Shown here: positions 16,537 to 25,415 of the stretch, in pieces
Position numbering within the stretch: position 1 is the stretch's first letter
Layout of the letters: each line of letters starts with the position of its first letter
Assembly (NCBI RefSeq): GCF_030915445.1
Contig: NZ_CP133264.1
Coordinates: forward strand, 4,435,208-4,499,207
Direction of reading: 5' to 3'
DNA from: Clostridium sp. OS1-26
Lineage (GTDB): Bacteria; Bacillota; Clostridia; Clostridiales; Clostridiaceae
DNA: 64,000 nucleotides
The notes under the pieces: generated by a model
The model's database searches: none
Told to the model about the DNA's origin: nothing
What the model saw: only the letters and a program-made list of their open reading frames with translations
Position numbers and translations under genes: made by a program

Positions 16537-19500
16537 TTATTTAAATGCGTGGCTAAGTCTTAACAAAAGTTCAAGATCATTTTTTAAATAGCTGGATGCA
16601 TTTAGATTTAAGTTATATCCCATATTTTCTCCGTGTTCAGGACATCTAGGTATTGTAAGTACTTGGCCTAAGGAGCCCAAAGTTAAGTTTTTTTCTTGCA
16701 TTGAATGAAATTCACTTTCTAATACTTCCAGTATGTTTATAGAGTTTTCTATACAAGTTTTAGATAAATCATATATATCCGCTTTTGAAGCTTTTCTGAT
16801 AAAAGCAGGATAAGTATATGGTAAAATTAAATTTATAGATGGCAGAAGGTTTCTCTCAGGGTAAACACCTCGCCATAATGCATCTCCTCCTATGAAGGGA
16901 TATAGAGAATTCTCATTAAACCATATTTTAAGTCTTGGTATAAAATACACGCTATCAACCTGCCTGTTCTGCATATCCATTAAATCTTTTCCTCTTCCAG
17001 ACAAAACTCCAACAATAATCTTTTGTACTTTTACATCCTCATTTTTAAAAATAGGATCCAAAGCCTTTATTCTATATCCTTTATGAAGCAGATCATCTAC
17101 TAGTATAACTGAGCGGTTAAAAGATTTCATCATTTTTACTTGAGTTTTTAGATCGAGGTAGTGAGGGAATTCTCCAATAATAAACCTTCTCATATCAGGG
17201 TAAAATAGCTTCTCTGTATGCAGTGATTTTGTCACTGTATTTGGTATAACATATCTTCTTAATATATCTCCATAAGGTACACACATGGATGGGCCTAGCT
17301 TTTTAGGAAGAACTGTTTGGGTTGGTACACCATTTTCTTTGCATATTTTTCTTATCATATTTTGATATACAAAGTTAACATCAAAAGGGATAAGCAGTTC
17401 TCCAGGATAAAGCTTTATAATGGCTTCCTGTAATTTTTTTCGCGAAGCAGATAATACATTTCTTACTCTAGGATTGCTTCTAAAAGGCTCTTTTATTATA
17501 TTTTGTATGTCAAGATTTAGTATACAAGGAGTACTCATATTAACTGCAAAAACAGGGTTATTATCATCGCAAAATGGAACTTTAATGAAGCCATTTAGTT
17601 TAAGTAAATCATATATGCTGTCAGAGCAAAATTTACTGCTGAATATATTTTTATATATACCATACTCATAATCTCTTGAAATGCATGCTGTCAAAGTTTC
17701 CGTAAGCAATATTTGTTCAAGTTCATTATTTTTATCATAATTTTTTATATATAGACCATCTATTAGCATTATTCTTCCTACGCTATTTTCACGTATATAC
17801 TGTGATACCTCAGAGTTTCTAAATTCATCGTACAAAGTAGCAGAACGAATCCAGTGAAAAACAGAAAAACCTAAAATTTGGTTGGTGTTGGTGTTTTTTA
17901 ATAACATTATTCTAGCAGAAGGTTTTGAAGCTACAGATATAAGCTTTTCCTTAAATTCCTCATCTGACTCTGGTATACTTTCGCATATTGTATTTATGAA
18001 ATCAGTAGAAAAAATATCAATAATCTCTGTATCGAGCCAAGGAGATTTTATTAATGATTTATCTTGAGCTTCTCTTTGATAAAATCCATTATCGTAAATA
18101 TATTGTTGTGCTAAGGGGTCTACAAGACTAGAAATATCTCTATTTTCATCTATATAGCTTCTTATTTGTGTAGAGCTAAGCTCTGAATATTTAGATGATA
18201 ATGTAAGAACTATAACATCTTTTTCTATATTTTTTACTGCACTGCTGAATTTTTTACTTTTGCCTCTCTCAAAAATTATGTGGGCAAAAGTATGGATAGA
18301 ATTCTCTGTTTTAGGCAATTTATAGCTTGATGCATTTAAAAGAACATCGCTTCCTATAGCAATGTATACCTCAGAGCCTGAAAAATTTTCCCTTAGGTTT
18401 TTTAGGCCATCTGGATTTGCTATATTTGTTGGAAGAATATCAGGATAAATATATATATTAAGTTCATCTGAAATAGACATATTAACTAAGTTTCTTCTCA
18501 GGAGACTAGGAAGTGTTTTTTTAGACCAAGAGAACTCATCAATGGCTAGATACACTTCGAAGTCTAAATCCCTTATATACTTTGCTATTTCTTTATGGCT
18601 AAGAGAGAATGGATCGAAAGTTCCAGGGAAAAATGCAATTTTTTCTGGAAGAGGTATATCTATATTTCCATGAAAAAAGTTAAAATCTGATATAAACCTA
18701 TATATATGATTTAAACTTGCTGATCTTGTTAAAAATAAAAGTTCAGCATTTTCGTTACTTGTAATTAATGTAAGCACTTTTTTAGCTATAAGTTTAAATA
18801 TATCAGCCTTTTTCTTTAAGCCAAGATATGGAGCTCCAAAAATATCTTTACCTATAACACTAAAGGCTGCCTGCTTAACCTGGGGATCATAATTTCCTAG
18901 ACCATTAAGGAGAATTCCGAACATTTTATTTAATCTTTTATAATAAGAATTTTCATTTTCCTCAAATCTATCTTTATAAAGGTCATAGTATGAAATAGTT
19001 ATTCCTATTGTCTTTAGTATTAGTGATTTAAGATTAATATTAGATGATTTAATCTTTACTATGGAATCATTAATTACTTCATCTAATTCTTTAGGTTGAA
19101 GCCATAGAATCGCTTGGCCAGCATATCTTGGTATATATTCAGTGAATTTATTTCCCTCAATTTCAAGTGCACGGAATAATTCTACAGCCACTTCGTTTCG
19201 TTCTGCTAAGGTTAGATAAGGCATAATCATTAAAACTGCGCTTCCAGCTCTATTTCTAACACTTTCTATAGCACTTACTTTTAGAAGATTACAAAAATGT
19301 ATAGCCGTATGAAGTCCAGTAGCTTGAGAGTTATTTAATACATGATCTAAAAGTAATTCTACTTGATTTCTTTTCCTAATCCAGTCAGTGGCAGTTTTTA
19401 GGTTACTCAAGAATATATCTGTTACAGTGTTTTTATTTAATTGACAATGTGACTTAAAGTATTCTACATTCTTTTTTATATTTAAAGCCTTATTTATTTT

Positions 19501-21399
19501 ATAAAGTAAAAGATTTTCAGCAGGAACTTTGCTTTTTTTAGTTATGTTTAAGAAATATTGTCTTAACTTTTGTATAAATGGATGTTCTGCTGGAAGCTCA
19601 TGAATTAAACGCAGCATGGTTTCTAATGCTTCAAGTCTGGTAACACTAATTCTCTTTGTTAATCTTGAAAATACATAGTGATAAACTATATCAATATCAT
19701 CCTCATATGCATCGAAAGGTATATATTTAGCTGTTTCTAGTAAAAATAAATCGCAATCGCTGCTTTTATATCTTTCGTCTTTATAAAAGTTAAATATAAC
19801 TTCTTTATAGCTTTTATAATAGGATTTTTTTCTACAATTTACGAATAGGGAATTCACCATTATACTTATACTGTATCCTATATTGAATCTATGAGAAGGT
19901 ATGACCTTATGCCCTGGAGAAAGCATTAATTCAAAGTATTCCTTTAGCAGGTCAACACTGCAAATGGAACTAGCCTCCAATTTTACGTTCTCAGGAATTT
20001 CCTTTCTGTACTCTTCATCAAAAATAGCAATGAGGCTCCCTATTAACTCAGCACAGTGCCTCCGTATATCGTCCTCAGGATGAACGAGGTTTTCATATAA
20101 AAATTTAATAGTTTGAAGTTTTTGTTTTTGAGTAAGATATGTGGAATATTCCTGAAATATTCTTACATATTCTCTTAAGTTTTTCCAATCCTTTTCGCTT
20201 CTTGCCATTTCTAATAAGGCATCAAGTGAGTATTCATCACGAAGGTGATACATTAAGTTTATATTATGACTTATAGAAAGATATTTTAGATTCTGCACAA
20301 TTTCGTTTCCTTGAAGCAGGGTATAGTGTTGTTTTGGAATTTTTGTTAAAATAAACTTTGATTTAGGATTAGTATCTATGCCTAAATTAATAAGAAAATC
20401 TTCAAAGTCTTTTAATTTAGAATAAACTCTTTTATATCTTTTACTTTTCTCATTAGTAACATTTTCAAGTTTGCTTAAGATAACATGAAAAGAGTCCTCA
20501 AGAGAGTAAACCTTCATTTTAGCTTTGCCATTTATATATTCATCTTTTATTCTAAAATCAGAGTATATAAGAAGCAGAGATTCAATAGATAAATTTTCAA
20601 GCTCTAAGTCCCAGGTAGAGTGGTTAATAGCTATGTTTCTTATATAATTTATCCCATATCTTTTAAACCATTGGTCTGTATAGTAATAGTGGAGTCTAGG
20701 AACCCGCTTTAATTCTATTCCTTTGCATCCATACTTTCCTATGTCGTGTCCTCCAGCAGCGCCTGAAACCCTACCTAAGTCTACTGGCGTTCCAATGGAT
20801 TTTAATTGACGTGCAATAAATAATGCGAGATAATGAACTCCACATACATGATCCAGTGTAGTAAAACCGGTTATTTCTCCGTTTATTTTCATCATTTCAT
20901 AAGAGTAATTGTCATTAAAAGCTCTAACAAATCTTCTATACTCCTCTGGGTGTTCAAGTTCGTTTTCTTCTTGCAAAGTTAAAAAGTTCATGGCATATAA
21001 GCTTTGCCAGGTTCTATCTGAAGAATCTTTTTGAACCTCACAGATTACACGAAAAATTCTTAAAAATGTTTCACAGGATGAAATTAACTCATCTAGTAAT
21101 TCTACAGAGACAGTTTCAGGAAAGTTTTTGTATAGAGTATATTGATGTATATAACCAAGCCAATCAGATGGAGCTTTTTCTTTTGCTAACTCATTAAGAA
21201 GAGGTAAGCACAATTCAAGAGTTTTTTTTGCAGTAAAATCCTTTGTTTCTATAAGGCTTTTCAAATCATCAGAAAAATTCTTATTTCTAAAATATTTATC
21301 TATTAAATATTTATCTATACTGAATTTTTGCAGCCATTTTGAACTGGTAAGTCTTCTTATAATTCTATTGTAAATTTCAACAAATGGTATGCTGTTCAT
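16537..21399 (-). CDS. Giant multidomain protein: HD + HEAT-like + NadD-like nucleotidyltransferase + GNAT-like + PRTase-like
   Basis: 1620 residues. An HD hydrolase-type domain comes first (DHVCGVH at 183-189, GGHDIGK at 216-222). About 380-900 is a long helical region like HEAT repeats. Next is a nucleotidyltransferase with FFPGTFDPFSLSHKEI at about 923 and the NadD-type ending SSTQIRSYI near 1075. About 1110-1290 looks like a GNAT acetyltransferase (IMLIDGLYIKNYDKNNELEQILL). The C-terminal third has a phosphoribosyltransferase signature, VILVDDLLHKGY near 1434. No signal peptide or membrane segment is seen. AAGGAGG six bases before the ATG gives a firm start. The domain set suggests nucleotide or NAD-like cofactor chemistry. 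The function is unknown to me; the domain calls are from motifs, not searches. Confidence 0.8.
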   Translation of the reverse strand: MNSIPFVEIYNRIIRRLTSSKWLQKFSIDKYLIDKYFRNKNFSDDLKSLIETKDFTAKKTLELCLPLLNELAKEKAPSDWLGYIHQYTLYKNFPETVSVELLDELISSCETFLRIFRVICEVQKDSSDRTWQSLYAMNFLTLQEENELEHPEEYRRFVRAFNDNYSYEMMKINGEITGFTTLDHVCGVHYLALFIARQLKSIGTPVDLGRVSGAAGGHDIGKYGCKGIELKRVPRLHYYYTDQWFKRYGINYIRNIAINHSTWDLELENLSIESLLLIYSDFRIKDEYINGKAKMKVYSLEDSFHVILSKLENVTNEKSKRYKRVYSKLKDFEDFLINLGIDTNPKSKFILTKIPKQHYTLLQGNEIVQNLKYLSISHNINLMYHLRDEYSLDALLEMARSEKDWKNLREYVRIFQEYSTYLTQKQKLQTIKFLYENLVHPEDDIRRHCAELIGSLIAIFDEEYRKEIPENVKLEASSICSVDLLKEYFELMLSPGHKVIPSHRFNIGYSISIMVNSLFVNCRKKSYYKSYKEVIFNFYKDERYKSSDCDLFLLETAKYIPFDAYEDDIDIVYHYVFSRLTKRISVTRLEALETMLRLIHELPAEHPFIQKLRQYFLNITKKSKVPAENLLLYKINKALNIKKNVEYFKSHCQLNKNTVTDIFLSNLKTATDWIRKRNQVELLLDHVLNNSQATGLHTAIHFCNLLKVSAIESVRNRAGSAVLMIMPYLTLAERNEVAVELFRALEIEGNKFTEYIPRYAGQAILWLQPKELDEVINDSIVKIKSSNINLKSLILKTIGITISYYDLYKDRFEENENSYYKRLNKMFGILLNGLGNYDPQVKQAAFSVIGKDIFGAPYLGLKKKADIFKLIAKKVLTLITSNENAELLFLTRSASLNHIYRFISDFNFFHGNIDIPLPEKIAFFPGTFDPFSLSHKEIAKYIRDLDFEVYLAIDEFSWSKKTLPSLLRRNLVNMSISDELNIYIYPDILPTNIANPDGLKNLRENFSGSEVYIAIGSDVLLNASSYKLPKTENSIHTFAHIIFERGKSKKFSSAVKNIEKDVIVLTLSSKYSELSSTQIRSYIDENRDISSLVDPLAQQYIYDNGFYQREAQDKSLIKSPWLDTEIIDIFSTDFINTICESIPESDEEFKEKLISVASKPSARIMLLKNTNTNQILGFSVFHWIRSATLYDEFRNSEVSQYIRENSVGRIMLIDGLYIKNYDKNNELEQILLTETLTACISRDYEYGIYKNIFSSKFCSDSIYDLLKLNGFIKVPFCDDNNPVFAVNMSTPCILNLDIQNIIKEPFRSNPRVRNVLSASRKKLQEAIIKLYPGELLIPFDVNFVYQNMIRKICKENGVPTQTVLPKKLGPSMCVPYGDILRRYVIPNTVTKSLHTEKLFYPDMRRFIIGEFPHYLDLKTQVKMMKSFNRSVILVDDLLHKGYRIKALDPIFKNEDVKVQKIIVGVLSGRGKDLMDMQNRQVDSVYFIPRLKIWFNENSLYPFIGGDALWRGVYPERNLLPSINLILPYTYPAFIRKASKADIYDLSKTCIENSINILEVLESEFHSMQEKNLTLGSLGQVLTIPRCPEHGENMGYNLNLNASSYLKNDLELLLRLSHAFK

Positions 21400-21413
21400 T
21401 TTTTCCTCCTTTC

Positions 21414-21530
21414 AGTGGTCACACTGGGTAATTTTGCTCGTTTCCCTTCGGGAACTGGGTAACTTAAGATGTTCGCTTCCGCTCACAAGTTACCCGTTAA
21501 AGCCCATATAGGACTTTAACCTCCTTAATA
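21414..21530. repeat. Intergenic palindromes and dispersed repeat before the giant gene
   Basis: Three inverted repeats follow each other: GTTTCCC/GGGAAC, GGGTAACTT/AAGTTACCC and GTTAAAG/CTTTAAC. The segment CACTGGGTAATTTTGCTCGTTTCCC overlaps the family seen again at 61437-61460, also just upstream of a minus-strand start. The remainder up to 21790 is AT-rich with no gene seen. Confidence 0.65.
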
Positions 21531-21790
21531 CATTGTTTACAGAAAATTATATACTTTTAATATGCTTTTTTAAAGACGTTAAAGTGAAATTTTTCGAAAT
21601 ATGATTAAATGAAGAAGAAATTTAAAATAGTCTTGGCCAATTGCAAGACTATTTGTGTAAGATTTACCTAAATTTAAAATTATGCTATTTACCGTTAAAA
21701 GGTGTATAATGTATGAAAACACATATAAATATTAACAGTACAGAAGAGGTCGCTAATAAGCGAAACACTCAGTTTAAATATCTATAGGGA

Positions 21791-22225
21791 TTATTGTGAT
21801 AAATTTTTCGATTGTTCAACATCTTGTTGAAGTTGTTGCTGTGGAGTTGAAAAGGCATTGTACCATTGTTTGTTGACTGCCATGTCTGAGAGTTTATAAT
21901 GTTCATTCAATGAATTCGTAAGCTGTGAACCTAATAATTCTCTAAGCTGAGGATTGGATATTTCAGTGATTACTGAAGCGAGGCTGAGAATATCAGACTT
22001 GGACATAGTTAACAACTCTAAAGCTATTTCCTTATCTCTAGCACTATTATTTGAGTTGTACTCATTATTATTGTTTTGGTTATTATTATTATTATTATTA
22101 TTGTTATTATTATTTTGGTTATTATTATTATTATTGTTATTGTTACAGCTGTTATTATTGCTGTTGTTATTATTATTTTGAGTATTACTTGACATAATAT
22201 TGCAAGCAGTGTCTATCCATGACAT
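21791..22225 (-). CDS. Spore coat protein, CotF-like, with poly-Asn tract
   Basis: 144 residues. The N-terminal third is nearly pure Asn with a few Gln, Ser and Cys, encoded by AAT/AAC repeats. It is followed by a helical CotF-like domain: ARDKEIALELLTMSKSDI, then ISNPQLRELLGSQL and HYKLSDMAVNKQWYNAF. Proteins of this kind are structural parts of the spore coat. GGAGG upstream supports the start. It lies 14 bases downstream of the next coat gene and must share its operon, which is expected to be under mother-cell sigma factor control. The repeat tract is likely to vary in length between strains. Confidence 0.82.
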   Translation of the reverse strand: MSWIDTACNIMSSNTQNNNNNSNNNSCNNNNNNNNNQNNNNNNNNNNNNQNNNNEYNSNNSARDKEIALELLTMSKSDILSLASVITEISNPQLRELLGSQLTNSLNEHYKLSDMAVNKQWYNAFSTPQQQLQQDVEQSKNLSQ

Positions 22226-22239
22226 TATTATATTACCTC

Positions 22240-22611
22240 CTATCCAGGGCTATTTTGACCGGAAGCACCACTACTTTGGTTATTCTGATTGCTTTGGTTA
22301 TTCTGATTGTTTTGGTTATTTGGATTGTTTTGGCCATTTTGACTACTTTGTTGATTATTCTGTTGGTTATTTTGATTATTGTTATTATTGTTTTGATTAC
22401 CGCTTAAATTGCACTGATTGTTAATAAAGTTTTGCATTTGTTGAAGAGCTGACTTTTTAGAATTTAAACATTGTTGCATGTAATTTTTCAACTCATTATC
22501 GTTTACCATTGACATACTTGCTTCAGTTCTTTTTAAACTTACAATTTCGCTATTCATTAATTCATGTAGCTCTAACATTTCATGTGGAGCCAAGCCTAGA
22601 TTATTTTGCAT
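22240..22611 (-). CDS. Spore coat protein, CotF-like, with Asn/Gln-rich tail
   Basis: 123 residues. The N-terminal domain (LAPHEMLELHELMNSEIVSLKRTEASM through YMQQCLNSKKSALQQMQNFI) is the helical coat/ferritin-like fold of CotF-type proteins. The last about 55 residues are almost only Asn, Gln and Ser. The mirror arrangement with the neighbour, where the Asn tract is N-terminal, suggests two partners with sticky low-complexity arms. An AAGAGAGGTG site precedes the ATG at 22611. Confidence 0.82.
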   Translation of the reverse strand: MQNNLGLAPHEMLELHELMNSEIVSLKRTEASMSMVNDNELKNYMQQCLNSKKSALQQMQNFINNQCNLSGNQNNNNNNQNNQQNNQQSSQNGQNNPNNQNNQNNQSNQNNQSSGASGQNSPG

Positions 22612-22782
22612 AAATTGTCACCTCTCTTACTTATTTTATTTTTCTCTATATTATTTACTTATATCCATGGGAAAAATAGCATAATTATCTATAAAGTACT
22701 ATATAAAAAATCAAGTGTAGAGAAGGATAAATGAGAGATATATAAATCAATAATAAAATAATTTTTTTAACGAAGGAGAGTT

Positions 22783-22860
22783 ATGAGAATAGATGATACG
22801 TTAAAATCACAAATTGCTGATATTGAACTCTTACAGTCTCGTAGTTTTAGTTTTTATTAA
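22783..22860 (+). CDS. Possible small protein of 25 residues
   Basis: An ATG follows GAAGGAGAG at ideal spacing and opens a 25-codon frame (MRIDDTLKSQIADIELLQSR plus five residues) that ends in TAA. The composition looks coding, but the peptide is too short for family assignment. It could be a true small protein, a leader peptide for the signal peptidase gene downstream, or the remains of a longer gene. Confidence 0.35.
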   Translation: MRIDDTLKSQIADIELLQSRSFSFY

Positions 22861-22946
22861 AATTTAATAAATAATTTAAAATTTAATAAAAGATTTTAAA
22901 TAAAATTATGGTAAAATTAATTAAATAACTTAAAGGAGATGAGCAG

Positions 22947-23474
22947 ATGAATAACCAATTAATGAAAGAAATAAAAGAATATGCAATTTCTATTATTGCA
23001 GCATTGTTTATAGCTTTGATATTTCACAGCTATGTATTTGCAAGAGCAACTGTTGAAGGACCTTCAATGCAGCCTACTCTTCACAATAAAGATATATTAT
23101 TTTTAGAAAAAATAAGTACAGAAACATCTAATGTCAAGCGAGGTCAGATAGTTGTTTTTGATTCTAAGGATGCAGAAGGAAATTATTACATAAAAAGAGT
23201 AATAGGTATAGCTGGTGATGTTGTTGAAATAAAAAATGGGCATGTGTACCTTAATGGAAATGTATTAGATGAGAACTATCTTCCTGCAAATGATATAACA
23301 GAACCATTATCAACTAAGTCTAAATATACTGTTCCGAGTGGATGTGTATTTGTATTGGGAGATAACAGAACTAATAGTATTGATAGTAGAATATTAGGAC
23401 CTATAAATTTAAAGGACCTAAAAGGACATGCGGTAATAAGAGTGTTCCCTTTTGATTCTATGAAGGTGTTCTAA
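22947..23474 (+). CDS. lepB: Signal peptidase I
   Basis: 175 residues, the short Gram-positive SipS type. One N-terminal membrane anchor (ISIIAALFIALIFHSYVFA) is followed by the catalytic Ser in GPSMQPTL, the catalytic Lys in YYIKRVIGIAGD and the conserved VFVLGDNRTNSIDSR box. It cleaves signal peptides from exported proteins at the outer membrane surface. AAAGGAGATGAGCAG precedes the ATG. It is a single gene with a strong terminator. Confidence 0.95.
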   Translation: MNNQLMKEIKEYAISIIAALFIALIFHSYVFARATVEGPSMQPTLHNKDILFLEKISTETSNVKRGQIVVFDSKDAEGNYYIKRVIGIAGDVVEIKNGHVYLNGNVLDENYLPANDITEPLSTKSKYTVPSGCVFVLGDNRTNSIDSRILGPINLKDLKGHAVIRVFPFDSMKVF

Positions 23475-23535
23475 TAGCTTATATCATCTAATATAATTTG
23501 ATAATATAAATTTGATATTAAAGAAGTTAGAGTTT

Positions 23536-23574
23536 GAGAGCACTCCTAGTTTTAATTAGGAGTGCTCTATTTTT
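23536..23574 (+). terminator. Intrinsic terminator of lepB
   Basis: AGAGCACTCCTA (23537-23548) pairs perfectly with TAGGAGTGCTCT (23557-23568), followed by ATTTTT. The stretch from here to 23850 is AT-rich and holds only the presumed sporulation promoter of the next gene. Confidence 0.92.
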
Positions 23575-23850
23575 AAGTAAATATTATAAAGGAATTTTAT
23601 TATAGCTACACAAAAATAATTTTAACCATATTTTTAAAAAATATACCATTATACTTGAAGCTTGTTCATAAATTATTAAATGAGAAAAATCGACATAAAA
23701 TTATAAAATATGAATTTATGAACCATAAATAGCAATTAATAGAGTTTTTGTATGTAATTTAATAGATTAATAATTTAAAAATCGCACAAACTTATAGTAC
23801 AATCAAATAAATTACAGAAAATAAAATATATTTTAAGGAGGAATAAATTT

Positions 23851-24048
23851 ATGGCAAGTAGAGGTAATAGAGTATTAGTTCCACAAGCTAAACAAGGATT
23901 AGATCAATTTAAAATGGAGTCAGCTAGAGAAGTTGGAGTAAACTTAAAAGAAGGCTATAATGGAGATCTTACTTCAAGAGAAGCTGGATCAGTAGGCGGA
24001 AACATGGTTAAGAAAATGGTAGAAGCTTACGAACAAGGTTTAAAATAG
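23851..24048 (+). CDS. Alpha/beta-type small acid-soluble spore protein
   Basis: 65 residues. It binds and protects DNA in the dormant spore and is degraded at germination. The GPR protease site is visible in FKMESAREVGVNL and the DNA-binding stretch in NGDLTSREAGSVGGNMVKKMVEAYE. TTAAGGAGGAATAAATTT precedes the ATG. Its expression is expected from the forespore sigma factor SigG. It has its own terminator. Confidence 0.96.
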   Translation: MASRGNRVLVPQAKQGLDQFKMESAREVGVNLKEGYNGDLTSREAGSVGGNMVKKMVEAYEQGLK

Positions 24049-24067
24049 AACATAGCTAAAGTTAACT

Positions 24068-24097
24068 GCCAGGTAGACATATTCTACCTGGCTTTTT
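24068..24097 (+). terminator. Intrinsic terminator of the spore protein gene
   Basis: GCCAGGTAG (24068-24076) pairs with CTACCTGGC (24084-24092), followed by TTTTT. Confidence 0.92.
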
Positions 24098-24341
24098 CTG
24101 TAGAGTTCAAAGGTAGACAGTTAACTTACACCCCGGGCTATGTTTTCAAGCTTCAGTCCGTTAAGAACTTTTATTTAGTTAGTAGTCTTACAATTTGCAC
24201 TAAATACTTTGTAACAGTTAAACTACATAATAAATATAATAAAATATATAAAAAACTTTTTTAATTTATTGTCATAATATTAAAAAAATCTTAATATTTT
24301 TATAACTAAATAATGTTAATATATTTATGAGGTGAAGTGCA

Positions 24342-24596
24342 GTGAGTGTACAAATATATCAAAACCCAGATTTTAAGATTTATAAAGCGGGAGATGGTTA
24401 TATAGTTCACAACAGGCATAAAAATTTTAAGGAAGGGCACACTCATGTGAGAAATTATAATATTTGTATGGTTATGATTAAGTTAATAGAAAGAAAGGAG
24501 ATGCCCAAAAGTAAAGATAAGTATTTTATTCAAAGCCTCATAAGGATAAGCAATGATAGGAAGTATATAAGCAAAATAATGGAATGTGTACAATAG
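24342..24596 (+). CDS. Conserved hypothetical protein of clostridia
   Basis: 84 residues starting with GTG after GAGGTGAAGTGCA. It begins MSVQIYQNPDFKIYKAGDGYIVHNRHK and carries GHTHVRNYN, with a helical second half. I recognise this type as a small conserved clostridial protein of unknown role. There is no signal peptide or metal-binding cysteine. It is read in the same direction as the frameshifted zinc-ribbon gene downstream, with a structured region between them. Confidence 0.7.
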   Translation: MSVQIYQNPDFKIYKAGDGYIVHNRHKNFKEGHTHVRNYNICMVMIKLIERKEMPKSKDKYFIQSLIRISNDRKYISKIMECVQ

Positions 24597-24679
24597 CCTT
24601 AGGTTTCTTTAGATATCATTATTATATATTAAATCCATGATTGTCAATAATTTAAATATAATACATTTCAATATTAATT

Positions 24680-24775
24680 TATTGCACCAACAGGGACAAT
24701 AGACGGTTTAGCCACAGGGATTACGGTGGTAGCAGCTATGAGGAGAGGAAATTCTCCTCACAGGCATATTATCAT
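24680..24775 (+). ncRNA. Candidate structured RNA or leader, class unknown
   Basis: An unusually GC-richer patch lies in AT-rich intergenic DNA. It can form GCCAC/GTGGT around an AGGGATTAC loop (24710-24731) and a perfect 8-bp hairpin TGAGGAGA/TCTCCTCA (24739-24746 with 24753-24760). The unpaired stretch ACAGGGACAATAGACGG before it looks like a conserved loop. It lies directly upstream of the zinc-ribbon gene, so it may be a cis-acting leader or a stand-alone RNA. I do not match it to a riboswitch class. Confidence 0.35.
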
Positions 24776-24814
24776 CTCTTTTTGAATATTAAAAAATAGG
24801 AGGGAGATGGTATA

Positions 24815-25073
24815 ATGTTAAATACCGTAGTATGTAAAAAAGAAGGATGCAAAGGAAATAGGTTTAAGATTAGTGTACAAAGGCTAAAAGTGCTTATGAT
24901 ATGTACAGAATGCAAAGTAGTAGAGAAACTTAATCGAGGAAATGAACTCAGTTTTTCCTACTATATGCTCGAAGTGCACTGGAGAGATTTTTAAAGTATG
25001 TAGAAATAATGAAGATAATAATATGTATTTTGAATGTACAAATTGTGGTCATAAATTTATTTATGTTCCATAA
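24815..25073 (+). pseudogene. Double zinc-ribbon small protein, frameshifted
   Basis: The first frame gives MLNTVVCKKEGCKGNRFKI...ICTEC and stops early after HWRDF. Another frame continues as PTICSKCTGEIFKVCR...FECTNCGHKFIYVP to a natural stop. Joined across the T5 run at 24952-24956 (one T too many), the product has about 85 residues with two CxxC-type zinc ribbons, as in a conserved clostridial family. This is the only break in the window that looks like a gained base. GGAGGGAGATGG precedes the ATG. Confidence 0.7.
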
Positions 25074-25090
25074 CAGTAAGTTTATTCAAT

Positions 25091-25175
25091 TAAGCAGAGA
25101 ACCAAAATCAAAGATTTTGATATGGTCGCTTACACAGCGTGTACTCCTTTGAGAAATTGAAAAGGAGTTTCCATT
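25091..25175 (-). repeat. Dispersed intergenic repeat, reverse copy
   Basis: Read on the minus strand, this segment has GGAAACTCCTTTTC, then ACACGCTGTGTAAGCGACC and CAAAATC, in the same order as in the cluster at 3441-3600. The inner CAAAATCAAAGATTTTG is palindromic. No gene is seen in the rest of 25074-25415 apart from the terminator that follows. Confidence 0.7.
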
Positions 25176-25245
25176 TTAAAAATAAGCTATAAGGAAACTA
25201 ATTTTAGGACTAGTAAGCCTATATAAATAATTTGTTAAAATTTAC

Positions 25246-25285
25246 AAACCTCGAAGAAAGGCCATTCTTCGAGGTTTATTTTTTA
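25246..25285. terminator. Intrinsic terminator
   Basis: AAACCTCGAAGAA (25246-25258) pairs perfectly with TTCTTCGAGGTTT (25265-25277), followed by ATTTTTT. Confidence 0.9.
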
Positions 25286-25415
25286 CTCTATATAATAGTA
25301 TTTTATATAATAGTCTGGGAATATTATTGATATACAATAGATTATTGATACATTCATGTAAATAATAGTCGGGTTTGAAAATCAAAAATTTATGGTATAA
25401 ATAAGGAGGGTAAAA

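Noticed and set aside
21954-22424. Long plus-strand frames rich in Leu or aromatic repeats opposite the coat genes
   Set aside because: They are the antisense of the poly-Asn and Gln tracts (AAT/ATT repeats) and have no ribosome binding sites.
24680-24775. Cobalamin or c-di-GMP riboswitch
   Set aside because: Short matches such as GCCAC and ACAGGG are present, but the other conserved core elements are missing.
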